DNA from: Caballeronia catudaia
Lineage (GTDB): Bacteria > Pseudomonadota > Gammaproteobacteria > Burkholderiales > Burkholderiaceae
NCBI RefSeq assembly: GCF_001544755.2
Contig: NZ_FCOF02000011.1
Coordinates: 62,001-126,000 of the forward strand
Reading direction: 5' to 3'
Length of the DNA stretch: 64,000 nt
Below, piece after piece: positions 8,258-17,541 of the stretch (its first letter is position 1; each line of letters begins with the position of its first letter). Made by a program: the position numbers and the translations under genes. The notes beneath the pieces were generated by a model, which was given only the letters and a program-made list of their open reading frames with translations, was not told where the DNA came from and ran no database searches.

Positions 8258-10609
8258 ATGGCTTCACCTGATTTTCTGACGGCGCTCAAAGACCCCAACG
8301 CGTGGGTCTCCCAACATCTGTCTCTGACCGTCGCGGGACTGAAGCCCGCAGTGGACCCGCTGGAGTACACCCTCAAAGAGGAAATGAATGAGTTGTTTCA
8401 ACTCGACGTCCTCGTGTACTCCGACGATCAGACGCTCGACGGTGCGGACTTTCTGGGCAAGAACGTAACCCTCGTGATTGAGGAACGCGCTGAGTTGAAG
8501 TACATGGGCACGGCTTCACGCCACGCCCGCACCGTTCACGGCGTGGTCAGAGAGTGGACGCACGAGAGTTCAAGCAAGGACGGCGCGCAGTATCGTCTAC
8601 TTATCCAGCCACGAGTCTCCTTGCTGGACCTGGCAAGAGTCTCCGATGTGTTTTTGAAAAAAACACTAAAAGAGATTTTTTACGGGCTTCTCGTCGATCG
8701 CGAGCGCATCTTTCCGCATGACATCGAGCTGAATTTTGAAGGGGTGGATCAGCGATACGATCAGCTCCTGATGGTCGATGAGACTGCAATCGGATTCATC
8801 AGGCGTCAGTGCTTGCGACACGGCCTTTATTCGTACATCAGGCACGCAGAGGTCGGCAGCAAGACCCATCGCGATACGCTCGTGATCGACAATCGTCCGA
8901 ATGGCTACATGCGCTCGATCGACATGCCATTCGTGCCGCCCAATGGACAGGACGGTGGCTTCCACGAAGCGATCCTGAGCATGAAGCGCAAGCAGACGCT
9001 GCTGCCTCAGAGCGTTGAGCTGCGGGACCACAATTTCCGGACGCCCAACGCTCCGGTATCGGCCATTGCGTACGTCGACCGGGGCGACAAGACGCTGTAC
9101 GGGACGATCGACCGCAGCAACGAGCATTTCCATACCAAGGAAGAAGCACAGGCGCTGACGAAGGTTCGCACGCAGGCGATCGCTTCGAAGCAGGTCGTTC
9201 ATATCGGCACCTCGAATATCGTTGGCCTGTATCCAGGTTGGGTGCTGACCGCCACGAACCACAAGTTTCCGAAAGCGCCCTATGGTCTGGTCATCACCAA
9301 GATGACGACGAAGGGATCTCGCTCGAAGCCTGCTACGAACGAGTTCGAAGGAACTCCGGCCGACAAGATATGGCGGCCTGAATACGTCCCGGAGCGGGAT
9401 TGGCGCTGGATGCAGGGTTCGATTGTCGCGACGATTGAATCAAGCATCGAGGGTAGCCCCTATGCGGATCTCGACGAGCACGGCTTGTACCTCGTCAAGT
9501 TCCACTTCCATCGCGGTGCGGGCAAAGCAGGCTCCAACAGCATGCGGCTGCGGCTGATGGTGCCGTCTGCATCCAAGGACGGCGGGTTTCACGCGCCCTT
9601 GCTTCCTGGAACTGAAGTCAGAATATTTTTCACAAACGGCGATATCGACAGGCCATATATCGGGTTTGCCGCGCACGACTATTCGCGCGCCAATCACGTT
9701 CACGGTTATGAGGGATGGAACTCGCGTGCGGTGTGGCGCTCGCCGCTTCTCACCGGCAAGATGCGCTTCGAGGACTTCAAGGGCAAGGAAGGCGCGAAGT
9801 TCGCGACGATCTATCAGCAGTCCTCGGTGAGCATGGGCTATCTGGTGGATAACCAGAAGCAACGCCGAGGCGAAGGGCTGGAAATTCATTCTCAGGGTCA
9901 CGCGACGCTGCACGCATCGAAAGGCGTGTTCCTATCGGCCGATGCGTTGTCGAGTCCGAATGCGCCGCAGTTGGAGATGAACGCAGCGTTGCGGGAGTTG
10001 CAATCGGCTTTGAACCGCGTGACGTCGCTGGTCCAGGCGACGACGCAGGCGAAGGCGGAGCCCGCCGATCGCGACACTCAGGCAAGCCTGATGGACACGC
10101 TCGACCAGCTTAAAAGCGCCGGGCTGCTCGCGAGTGCTCCGGGCGGTATGGCCTTCGTGACGCCGCGTTCGGTGCAGCAGGCGGCGGGTGAGAACGTGAT
10201 GCTCAACGCGGGCAAGCACGTCGATATCAGCGCGGTGAGGCGATTCACCGTCGCGGCGGGCGATCTGATCTCGCTGTGCGCGCAGAAGCTGGGCATGAAG
10301 CTGTTCGCGAAAGGGCCCGTTGATATCCAGGCACACGACAGCACGCTGAACCTTTATGCCGACCAGCAATTGCACGTCGCCAGCGCCAATGCGGATGTGC
10401 TCGTCAACGGCAAGACCAAAGCGGTGCTTGCATGCGGCGGTGCGGCGATCAAGATCGAGAACGGCAGCATCGAACTGGTTTGTCCGGGGGATTTCAGGAT
10501 CAAGGCGGGGTCTTTCACGTTTGAAGGGCCGCAGCATGCCGATTCTCTGCTACCGAAATTGCCCGAGAGTGAATTCAAGCCGACCAACTACTATCCGCTG
10601 ACGCTTTAA
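8258..10609 (+). CDS. vgrG: T6SS spike protein VgrG
   Basis: 783 aa. The N-terminal gp27-like part (to about residue 380) includes the family segment around the FIRRQCLRHGLYSYI motif; an OB-fold gp5-like domain follows near 390-480 and a repetitive beta-helix/DUF2345 region covers about 600-760. The product forms the trimeric needle tip of a type VI secretion system. ATG 8258 starts the conserved region; the ribosome site is weak. The stop is followed 3 bp later by the effector gene, so VgrG and effector are probably co-translated and physically paired. The last 530 bp exist a second time at 14010-14540. Confidence 0.9.
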   Translation: MASPDFLTALKDPNAWVSQHLSLTVAGLKPAVDPLEYTLKEEMNELFQLDVLVYSDDQTLDGADFLGKNVTLVIEERAELKYMGTASRHARTVHGVVREWTHESSSKDGAQYRLLIQPRVSLLDLARVSDVFLKKTLKEIFYGLLVDRERIFPHDIELNFEGVDQRYDQLLMVDETAIGFIRRQCLRHGLYSYIRHAEVGSKTHRDTLVIDNRPNGYMRSIDMPFVPPNGQDGGFHEAILSMKRKQTLLPQSVELRDHNFRTPNAPVSAIAYVDRGDKTLYGTIDRSNEHFHTKEEAQALTKVRTQAIASKQVVHIGTSNIVGLYPGWVLTATNHKFPKAPYGLVITKMTTKGSRSKPATNEFEGTPADKIWRPEYVPERDWRWMQGSIVATIESSIEGSPYADLDEHGLYLVKFHFHRGAGKAGSNSMRLRLMVPSASKDGGFHAPLLPGTEVRIFFTNGDIDRPYIGFAAHDYSRANHVHGYEGWNSRAVWRSPLLTGKMRFEDFKGKEGAKFATIYQQSSVSMGYLVDNQKQRRGEGLEIHSQGHATLHASKGVFLSADALSSPNAPQLEMNAALRELQSALNRVTSLVQATTQAKAEPADRDTQASLMDTLDQLKSAGLLASAPGGMAFVTPRSVQQAAGENVMLNAGKHVDISAVRRFTVAAGDLISLCAQKLGMKLFAKGPVDIQAHDSTLNLYADQQLHVASANADVLVNGKTKAVLACGGAAIKIENGSIELVCPGDFRIKAGSFTFEGPQHADSLLPKLPESEFKPTNYYPLTL

Positions 10610-12210
10610 CCCATGATTATTAGCCCCCCATTTCTTCCGGCTGCGGGCCTGAGGAATTCCGACGCTACAGCCAATCCGCCCATACTTGATTTGATGATGG
10701 ACGAGGTGGACAAGTACGAGCTCGCACACGGCAACTATCCGATCGCATTCGACAGACGCTGGCATTGCGGCGCACATCTGATGCCTTCGATGCAAAACGA
10801 AAAAGTACGCGCCATTGCCGATGGCGAGGTTGTCGCGTATCGCGTGTGTCAGAAGGCCTACGATGGCGGCGGTGGAACGCGTGACAGCAATGCGGGCTTC
10901 GTCTTGCTCAAACACACGACAGAGACGGGCGAAGGCCGGACACTGACGTTCTATTCGTTGTACATGCACCTGCTGGATCTGAGTAGCTACAACGGAGCGG
11001 ACGGAAGGCTGCTGCCGGAATTTTTGCAAATGCCCACGCCGGGTGGCGACACCGAGCCATCTCCGGCGCAGAAAGGCGTCAATCTCAAGGTACGAAGAAA
11101 GGATGTGCTCGGCTGGGTGGGCGCATGCCACGCTCAGCAGCATCTGCACTTCGAGATATTCATGACCAAGGCGGACCACGATGCCTACTTCGGTCGTACA
11201 CAGCTTGGAAAGCGGGTGGCGAGTATGGCGACAGGCAACGATTGCTGGGGGCACATCTACTATGTGATTCCCGCGGGCTCGTCGTTTCGCGCGTTACCGC
11301 CTGGCGTCGATTCGCATAACAAACTTAATGGCATTGCCTTCGATGCTCTGCAAGCGGGTCGAAACGCAGAGCAGTTGTTTGTGGAGATGTTCTTTCACAA
11401 GGGCAGTAAGTTCACCAACGTATGGGCTGTATCGGGGGAAAGCCGAACCTTGCTCACGCCCACGCCGGTGAAAGAGGCGGGCTACGAATACGACATGTAC
11501 AAGCGGGCTACGGCGCTGTACCCCGCTTGTCCAAGCGACGGCTATGAGTTGCTCCGGTTCGGACGCATTCTCTCGCCATCGCCCACGTTGGGCTTGGCGA
11601 CGGGAGCCACGCCACCGCCGGTCGATGCCAGCGTCCAAGGAAACCCTCGCCCCAGAGACGCGCAGAATCCTCGCGCGACCTGGACGCGGGTGACGTTCGC
11701 CGCTGGGCGGGAAGGTTATATCGACGTGAGCCCAGACACGATCTTGAAGCTATCCGACGCCGACTTCTCGGGGCTCGCAGGCTGGGAAAAGATCAGCGAG
11801 GGCAACACGCCGTTCAGCGCGGACGGACTGTGTGATATCGATGCGCTCAAGAAAATCGTCAAGGACACGAAGGAGCATCAGACGCCGCAGCAAATTGCGC
11901 TGAAGGAGGAGCACACGAAGGAGGATGTGCTTGCGAACTACGTCAAGTCGAATAAAGCCGTTCGCGAGCAATTGCGGGGATTCGTGTGCGAAGCACCGAG
12001 CGAGTGGGACAGCTCGCACAATGAGGAGCGTTACCGCAAGCTGAAGGATGAGGGCGAGTTCTATCACGGCGATGAGGATGGCTATAAGGCATTTATTAAG
12101 CTGCTGAAGTCATTTCAGTTCTGGGATAAGACGGGGTTTGCCTCTGGTGAGAAGCTTTGGTTCTTTCATCCGCTTGCGTTTGTGCGGCATTTCAGGAAGT
12201 GTGGGTGGTT
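10079..12210 (+). repeat. 2.1-kb duplication, copy A
   Basis: This segment (3' end of vgrG and first about 533 codons of the effector gene) matches 14010-16141 at a constant offset of 3931 bp with only scattered base differences and no visible indels. Divergence rises in the first 60 bases and the last 30 bases. Homology ends sharply after the shared tgtgggtggtt block; beyond it the effector genes differ. Confidence 0.95.
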
Positions 12211-13045
12211 GAGCAAAGATGAGTTGGCAGCCACGTTTCCCCGTTATCCTTTTTACACGGAGACTGGCGATCAGCGAAGTGCCATCACGACTAATAATGA
12301 TGTGTACAGAGTGACGATGAACATCGCACGTCAACGCCTTGAGAACCACGCTGTAGCGTTGAACGAATGCACGAGGAAATACATTGGAAGTAATTCCCAA
12401 AGGTTGGCGTTGTTTCTAGCTCAGGTGTTTCTGGAGACGGCTCAATGGCGAAATCCAGGTGGTACAAAACGGCTTATGCATGAATGGGGATTCGGAAGAT
12501 ATTCCGCCGCCAACCCAGCCACTCAGTATTATGGACCGTTCTATGGACATGGAATCATGCAGCTTACATGGGCTGGAAATTTCGCTGCCTATGGGCAATA
12601 TAGAGGCATTCCCGTTAACAGCAGTGATACCTACGTCGAACGATTGCCTGGTGCAGCTGCTCGTATTACGAAGACATCGCGTCATTATTCTGCGAATCCC
12701 GCCGACGGGGGGGAGTTGATGTTGTGGTACCCACGCTATGACCCGGATCTTATTGCTGAGAATGTGAGTTATGCGTGCGATTCGGGAGGTTTCTACTGGG
12801 TCTCCAAACGTTTCTCCCGAGGGATTAACATAAGCAGAGTGGCGGATGAGCCGTTCTCGCCCTCTAACATTGGATTTATCAACCGGCTGGTCAATGGCGG
12901 TGGCAATGGGTACTATGAAAGGCAAGCATATTCCGTTTATATTCTAAGCCTCCTGAATGACAAGGCGGATGTGAGTGAGGCGGTAACAATAACCCCACCT
13001 TCACCGAAAAGTTCTATTCTCGCTAATATGCTTAGGCCAGAATAA
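10613..13045 (+). CDS. T6SS effector: M23-like domain plus GH19-like C-terminus (variant A)
   Basis: 810 aa. Residues 45-185 look like an M23/LytM peptidase: H51-x-G-x-H55, MHL at 118-120 and HLH at 177-179. The usual Asp of HxxxD is His55 here. Residues about 360-410 resemble an SH3-like strand set, then a charged helical linker. From about 533 the sequence becomes specific to this copy: E608 in FLETAQW and YGHGIMQLTW (644-653) match the catalytic and substrate-site motifs of GH19 chitinase/endolysin folds. The predicted targets are peptidoglycan cross-links and glycan strands in a rival's periplasm. No signal peptide, as expected for VgrG-delivered cargo. The C-terminal part has visibly lower GC. 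A secreted immunity protein follows. Confidence 0.8.
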   Translation: MIISPPFLPAAGLRNSDATANPPILDLMMDEVDKYELAHGNYPIAFDRRWHCGAHLMPSMQNEKVRAIADGEVVAYRVCQKAYDGGGGTRDSNAGFVLLKHTTETGEGRTLTFYSLYMHLLDLSSYNGADGRLLPEFLQMPTPGGDTEPSPAQKGVNLKVRRKDVLGWVGACHAQQHLHFEIFMTKADHDAYFGRTQLGKRVASMATGNDCWGHIYYVIPAGSSFRALPPGVDSHNKLNGIAFDALQAGRNAEQLFVEMFFHKGSKFTNVWAVSGESRTLLTPTPVKEAGYEYDMYKRATALYPACPSDGYELLRFGRILSPSPTLGLATGATPPPVDASVQGNPRPRDAQNPRATWTRVTFAAGREGYIDVSPDTILKLSDADFSGLAGWEKISEGNTPFSADGLCDIDALKKIVKDTKEHQTPQQIALKEEHTKEDVLANYVKSNKAVREQLRGFVCEAPSEWDSSHNEERYRKLKDEGEFYHGDEDGYKAFIKLLKSFQFWDKTGFASGEKLWFFHPLAFVRHFRKCGWLSKDELAATFPRYPFYTETGDQRSAITTNNDVYRVTMNIARQRLENHAVALNECTRKYIGSNSQRLALFLAQVFLETAQWRNPGGTKRLMHEWGFGRYSAANPATQYYGPFYGHGIMQLTWAGNFAAYGQYRGIPVNSSDTYVERLPGAAARITKTSRHYSANPADGGELMLWYPRYDPDLIAENVSYACDSGGFYWVSKRFSRGINISRVADEPFSPSNIGFINRLVNGGGNGYYERQAYSVYILSLLNDKADVSEAVTITPPSPKSSILANMLRPE

Positions 13046-13050
13046 AAGTC

Positions 13051-13515
13051 ATGAAATACTTGAGGCTTTTAATAGTTGTGTTAGGGCTAACTGCGATGCT
13101 TTCGACGCACGCAGCAGACTATTCGGTTAAATTTAACCCCGCCCCTGGGATTCAAGCGCTGATTAGGACGAAGGGGGGCGAAGTAGTATGGTCGGTAAAT
13201 CGAAATGGTATCGTTCGGGAGCAGAATGTAAGTCTTGACACGGAAAAGGCTGTTCATGTCGAAGTGGGTAGTTATGATTTCAGCGGACGACTAGGATTTT
13301 CAGTTTGGCATGTTGATGACGGGATGGGGACATACACGATTCACAGAGTGTTCACATTCGCGCCGTCGACTAATCGTTTTGTGGAGCGATTACCGCGGTG
13401 CGGTGATGAATTTATTAATCTAAAATTGGATAAAAATAATCGCAGGTTAATCAGTACTTACTTCGAAGAGAATGTTCCTAAAAGTTGCACTACGAGATTG
13501 ACTATTATGAAATAA
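13051..13515 (+). CDS. predicted periplasmic immunity protein A
   Basis: 154 aa with a clear signal peptide (MKYLRLLIVVLGL..., cleavage after THAA near residue 22). The mature part is beta-rich and contains two Cys that could form a disulphide. It begins 5 bp after the stop of the cell-wall effector and shares its low GC, so the role as a periplasmic antidote to the adjacent GH19-like toxin is a strong inference from position. I do not recognise the family. It bears no similarity to the second immunity candidate at 16850. Confidence 0.7.
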   Translation: MKYLRLLIVVLGLTAMLSTHAADYSVKFNPAPGIQALIRTKGGEVVWSVNRNGIVREQNVSLDTEKAVHVEVGSYDFSGRLGFSVWHVDDGMGTYTIHRVFTFAPSTNRFVERLPRCGDEFINLKLDKNNRRLISTYFEENVPKSCTTRLTIMK

Positions 13516-13552
13516 AATGCTTACCTTAAAGCGTCAATCGGAAAGCAGGTGA

Positions 13553-13893
13553 TTTGGCAAGGGCTCCTTACTTAATCATTTCGTAGTCTTTTTTGCTTTG
13601 CTTTCGGCATCCGTGCGTTGTGAAATTCTCGAAGAAGTACATCGTTTTGATTCAGGTTCGGGCGGGGCGAGAAAGTTAGAACTGCATATTCTCACCGATC
13701 CGGCTGATAACTGGTCGGGTGCATTCGCGAGAGCTGTGAATCGTTTGGACATGCCGCAACAACCGTCAACGTAGGGCATCCATCGAGCTCGTTCTCTGGT
13801 ATCTACGGCTTGCAAGCGCGCTTCCAGGGCTATACCAGCGCGTTAATGGCGTTGAGTGACTGGGAAGCGGTACCGATCGGTAACCAGCAATAA
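13553..13893 (+). pseudogene. decayed exported protein, probable orphan immunity relic
   Basis: An open frame from 13553 to TAG at 13772-13774 encodes a signal-peptide-like hydrophobic run (NHFVVFFALLSASV) and then protein-like sequence, but has no start codon. A single +1 shift near 13740-13750 continues the protein (for example GIYGLQARFQGY and LSDWEAVPIGNQQ) to TAA at 13891-13893. The composition resembles the neighbouring immunity genes. It looks like an immunity gene whose toxin was lost, now inactivated by loss of its start and by frameshift. I see no match to the two intact immunity proteins. Confidence 0.5.
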
Positions 13894-13932
13894 CCAGTGT
13901 TCGTTCGTCTGATGAACATGTAGGAAGCTAAC

Positions 13933-14022
13933 GTGAAGAGATTGTCCGTTTTTTTCTTGTGTCTTTGGCGTTGTTGCATTCTTTGTGATTTATGTAGTAA
14001 CCACGCATGCAGGCCACTTTGA
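13933..14022 (+). pseudogene. 5' stub of a second exported protein cut by the duplication
   Basis: GTG at 13933, preceded by AGGAAG at a normal distance, opens a 29-codon frame starting MKRLSVFFLCLW, i.e. a basic start and hydrophobic core like a signal peptide. After a run of seven T residues the adjacent frame reads as a better core (LVSLALLHSL). The frame ends where copy B of the duplication begins (about 14010). It is best read as the beginning of another immunity gene cut off at the recombination point. Confidence 0.4.
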
Positions 14023-14540
14023 TGGACACGCTCGATCAGCTTAAAAGCGCGGGACTGCTGGCCAGCGCGCCGGGCGGTATGGCCTTCGTGACGCCGCGTT
14101 CGGTGCAGCAGGCGGCGGGTGAGAACGTGATGCTCAACGCGGGCAAGCACGTCGATATCAGCGCGGTGAGGCGATTCACCGTCGCGGCGGGCGATCTGAT
14201 CTCGCTGTGCGCGCAGAAGCTGGGCATGAAGCTGTTCGCGAAAGGGCACGTTGATATCCAGGCACACGACAGCACGCTGAACCTTTATGCCGACCAGCAA
14301 TTGCACGTCGCCAGCGCCAATGCGGATGTGCTCGTCAACGGCAAGACCAAAGCGGTGCTTGCATGCGGCGGTGCGGCGATCAAGATCGAGAATGGGAGCA
14401 TCGAACTGGTCTGTCCGGGGGATTTCAGGATCAAGGCGGGGTCTTTCACGTTTGAAGGGCCGCAGCATGCCGATTCTCTGCTACCGAAATTGCCCGAGAG
14501 TGAATTCAAGCCGACCAACTACTATCCGCTGACGCTTTAA
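14010..14540 (+). pseudogene. 3' fragment of vgrG (second copy)
   Basis: 177 codons matching the C-terminal beta-helix end of the VgrG at 8258-10609 (for example MDTLDQLKSAGLLAS and the identical last 60 residues). The gp27- and gp5-like domains are absent, so this cannot form a spike. An ATG at 14007 gives an open frame, but it has no proper ribosome site. Differences from the parent include a His in place of the Pro at AKGPVDIQ. It probably serves only as a homology arm in front of effector B, and may help translate effector B by coupling, as the full vgrG does for effector A. Confidence 0.85.
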
Positions 14541-16141
14541 CCCATGATTATTAGCCCCCCATTTCTTCCGGCTGCGGGCCTGAGGAATTCCGACGCTACA
14601 GCCAATCCGCCCATACTTGATTTGATGATGGACGAGGTGGACAAGTACGAGCTCGCACACGGCAACTATCCGATCGCATTCGACAGACGCTGGCATTGCG
14701 GCGCACATCTCATGCCTTCGATGCAAAACGAAAAGGTACGCGCCATTGCCGATGGTGACGTTGTAGCGTATCGCGTGTGTCAGAAGGCCTACGATGGCGG
14801 CGGTGGAACGCGTGACAGCAATGCGGGCTTCGTCTTGCTCAAACACACGACAGAGACGGGCGAAGGCCGGACACTGACGTTCTATTCGTTGTACATGCAC
14901 CTGCTGGATCTGAGTAGCTACAACGGAGCGGACGGAAGGCTGCTGCCGGAATTTTTGCAAATGCCCACGCCGGGTGGCGACACCGAGCCATCTCCGGCGC
15001 AGAAAGGCGTCAATCTCAAGGTACGAAGAAAGGATGTGCTCGGCTGGGTGGGCGCATGCCACGCTCAGCAGCATCTGCACTTCGAGATATTCATGACCAA
15101 GGCGGACCACGATGCCTACTTCGGTCGTACACAGCTTGGAAAGCGGGTGGCGAGTATGGCGACAGGCAACGATTGCTGGGGGCACATCTACTATGTGATT
15201 CCCGCGGGCTCGTCGTTTCGCGCGTTACCGCCTGGCGTCGATTCGCATAACAAACTTAATGGCATTGCCTTCGATGCTCTGCAAGCGGGTCGAAACGCAG
15301 AGCAGTTGTTTGTGGAGATGTTCTTTCACAAGGGCAGTAAGTTCACCAACGTATGGGCTGTATCGGGGGAAAGCCGAACCTTGCTCACGCCCACGCCGGT
15401 GAAAGAGGCGGGCTACGAATACGACATGTACAAGCGGGCTACGGCGCTGTACCCCGCTTGTCCAAGCGACGGCTATGAGTTGCTCCGGTTCGGACGCATT
15501 CTCTCGCCATCGCCCACGTTGGGCTTGGCGACGGGAGCCACGCCACCGCCGGTCGATGCCAGCGTCCAAGGAAACCCTCGCCCCAGAGACGCGCAGAATC
15601 CTCGCGCGACCTGGACGCGGGTGACGTTCGCCGCTGGGCGGGAAGGTTATATCGACGTGAGCCCAGACACGATCTTGAAGCTATCCGACGCCGACTTCTC
15701 GGGGCTCGCAGGCTGGGAAAAGATCAGCGAGGGCAACACGCCATTCAGCGCGGACGGACTGTGTGATATCGATGCGCTCAAGAAAATCGTCAAGGACACG
15801 AAGGAGCATCAGACGCCGCAGCAAATTGCGCTAAAGGAGGAGCACAAGAAGGAGGATGTGCTTGCGAACTACGTCAAGTCGAATAAAGCCGTTCGCGAGC
15901 AATTGCGGGGATTCGTGTGCGAAGCACCGAGCGAGTGGGACAGCTCGCACAATGAGGAGCGTTACCGCAAGCTGAAGGATGAGGGCGAGTTCTATCACGG
16001 CGATGAGGATGGCTATAAGGCATTTATTAAGCTGCTGAAGTCATTTCAGTTCTGGGATAAGACGGGGTTTGCCTCTGGCGAGAAGCTTTGGTTCTTTCAT
16101 CCGCTTGCGTTTGTGCGGCTGTTTAGGCGGTGTGGGTGGTT
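14010..16141 (+). repeat. 2.1-kb duplication, copy B
   Basis: Second copy of 10079-12210, in direct orientation. In the effector part only a few amino acids differ (Glu to Asp at residue 72, Thr to Lys in the EEHxKED segment). The effector-specific region starts immediately after it. Confidence 0.95.
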
Positions 16142-16865
16142 AACGCCAACCGAGTTGAATCGCACAATCCCAGCAGCGAAAGCTCCCGATGCTCAACGAT
16201 TCTGTCCATCAATAAATATTCTGACACGCAAGTATTTGGGACCTGACTTGGTACGTATGAGCCATTTCATAGGTCAGATGGCGCATGAAACTGACGCGTT
16301 GGGTGGTGCAATGGTAGAAGGCGGAAATAGCGCGGAAAGTAAAGATTATGAGACCGGTCTGGATTATTTTAAAGGACCGGATAGCTACTCATACTTCAAA
16401 AAGGGTGCCGGTTATGAAAAAACAAAAAATACGCTTGGAAACGAGTTTAACTCTGGAGATGGGATTAAATTTCGTGGAAGAGGCTCGCTTCAAATAACGG
16501 GGCGTGATTTGTATTCGCAGTACTGGGTCTTTAGAGGTTGGATTCGCACATCGGATTTTGACAAAAATTGGTGGGGTAAGGCTGGATGGTGGGATGTTCC
16601 CCGAAATAGTGCGATCCGTCCCGCAGTAATCAATGATCCGCAAAAAATCTCCAGTCGTGCTATTGGAAATGATTTTAATGCTATCGATGTTGGTGGATGG
16701 TACTGGGTTACGAAAAATATAAATAACAGTTGCGATAGGGACGTAAGTTTTGCTATAGCTTCGACCAATATCTCCATGATAATAAATCGATACGATCAAC
16801 CAACATTTACTGCGCGCAAGCAGCGGTCTGAGCAAGCCACGGTGATTCTATGCGACGCCAACTGA
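14544..16865 (+). CDS. T6SS effector: M23-like domain plus GH19 C-terminus (variant B)
   Basis: 773 aa. Residues 1-533 are almost identical to effector A, including the H51-x-G-x-H55 and HLH (177-179) sites. The remaining 240 residues are unrelated at first sight but fit GH19 better than variant A does: QMAHET with Glu582 and FRGRGSLQITG at 643-653, the classic chitinase/endolysin pattern. The predicted activity is cleavage of the peptidoglycan glycan backbone. The tail is AT-rich relative to its surroundings, pointing to a separate origin. It overlaps the next gene, a secreted immunity candidate, by 16 bp. Confidence 0.82.
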   Translation: MIISPPFLPAAGLRNSDATANPPILDLMMDEVDKYELAHGNYPIAFDRRWHCGAHLMPSMQNEKVRAIADGDVVAYRVCQKAYDGGGGTRDSNAGFVLLKHTTETGEGRTLTFYSLYMHLLDLSSYNGADGRLLPEFLQMPTPGGDTEPSPAQKGVNLKVRRKDVLGWVGACHAQQHLHFEIFMTKADHDAYFGRTQLGKRVASMATGNDCWGHIYYVIPAGSSFRALPPGVDSHNKLNGIAFDALQAGRNAEQLFVEMFFHKGSKFTNVWAVSGESRTLLTPTPVKEAGYEYDMYKRATALYPACPSDGYELLRFGRILSPSPTLGLATGATPPPVDASVQGNPRPRDAQNPRATWTRVTFAAGREGYIDVSPDTILKLSDADFSGLAGWEKISEGNTPFSADGLCDIDALKKIVKDTKEHQTPQQIALKEEHKKEDVLANYVKSNKAVREQLRGFVCEAPSEWDSSHNEERYRKLKDEGEFYHGDEDGYKAFIKLLKSFQFWDKTGFASGEKLWFFHPLAFVRLFRRCGWLTPTELNRTIPAAKAPDAQRFCPSINILTRKYLGPDLVRMSHFIGQMAHETDALGGAMVEGGNSAESKDYETGLDYFKGPDSYSYFKKGAGYEKTKNTLGNEFNSGDGIKFRGRGSLQITGRDLYSQYWVFRGWIRTSDFDKNWWGKAGWWDVPRNSAIRPAVINDPQKISSRAIGNDFNAIDVGGWYWVTKNINNSCDRDVSFAIASTNISMIINRYDQPTFTARKQRSEQATVILCDAN

Positions 16866-17509
16866 TACATTACTTAATTCTCTGTAATATTTTTATAGCG
16901 GCCGAGGCAGAAGGAGCTTGCATAGATATGCAAAATGGCAAGGCGGTCTTGCCAAGGATCGCGAACGGGTTCGCGATCGTCACCTCATGTGCCACCGCAG
17001 ATGAGAGAGGTGGAAACATTCATGTTGATGTATTTGTTTCGAAAAGTAAGCGGGCATCAGTGAACGCGCCCTATGCCGATTCCGCCTATAGCCTATCAAT
17101 CGATAATTCAATAGACTTCGATGGCGGTAAAAGTCAAGGACTTGGCGTCAGCACCGGTGCGGGGCGAGATGGAGATGGTATGCATTACTGGAAAATTTCG
17201 AAAAATGGGCGCTTAATTCAAGACCTTGGCGATGCGCCTCGTTTGCGAAACGACAAATTCATGAAGGGGTATCTTTCTGGCTTAGTTTCTAGTGGCGGGG
17301 AATATCAGTCGTTTCGATATTTTTATCAAGTTGATCATGGCAGGTTGGTTGTGAAACGAGCCATGGGATTTAATTCGACTGATTCGTCATCTGTCAACGT
17401 AACTTCTATGTCGGTAAGAAATGGGCAAGACTTTATAACCGAGAGGAAGACTGTCTTGACGGAAGAAAGGGCGCAACAGTGTCAAAATGGGGATATCAAT
17501 TGTTGGTAG
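16850..17509 (+). CDS. predicted periplasmic immunity protein B
   Basis: 219 aa. The first 20 residues (MRRQLIHYLILCNIFIAAEAEG) act as a signal peptide, followed by a beta-rich mature protein with four Cys (two near residues 24 and 47 and two at the C-terminus) suited to disulphides in the periplasm. The gene overlaps the 3' end of effector B and has the same low GC, which supports a cognate antidote. The family is not recognised; no resemblance to immunity A is visible. Confidence 0.7.
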   Translation: MRRQLIHYLILCNIFIAAEAEGACIDMQNGKAVLPRIANGFAIVTSCATADERGGNIHVDVFVSKSKRASVNAPYADSAYSLSIDNSIDFDGGKSQGLGVSTGAGRDGDGMHYWKISKNGRLIQDLGDAPRLRNDKFMKGYLSGLVSSGGEYQSFRYFYQVDHGRLVVKRAMGFNSTDSSSVNVTSMSVRNGQDFITERKTVLTEERAQQCQNGDINCW

Positions 17510-17541
17510 CCTTTTAATTCTGCTTTAACGCTTTTATAATT

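Noticed and set aside
14007..14540. A second functional VgrG
   Set aside because: Only the last 177 codons are present; both needle-forming domains are missing.
10079..16141. Insertion sequence as the cause of the duplication
   Set aside because: No transposase gene, inverted terminal repeats or target-site duplication are visible at the repeat edges; homologous recombination is simpler.
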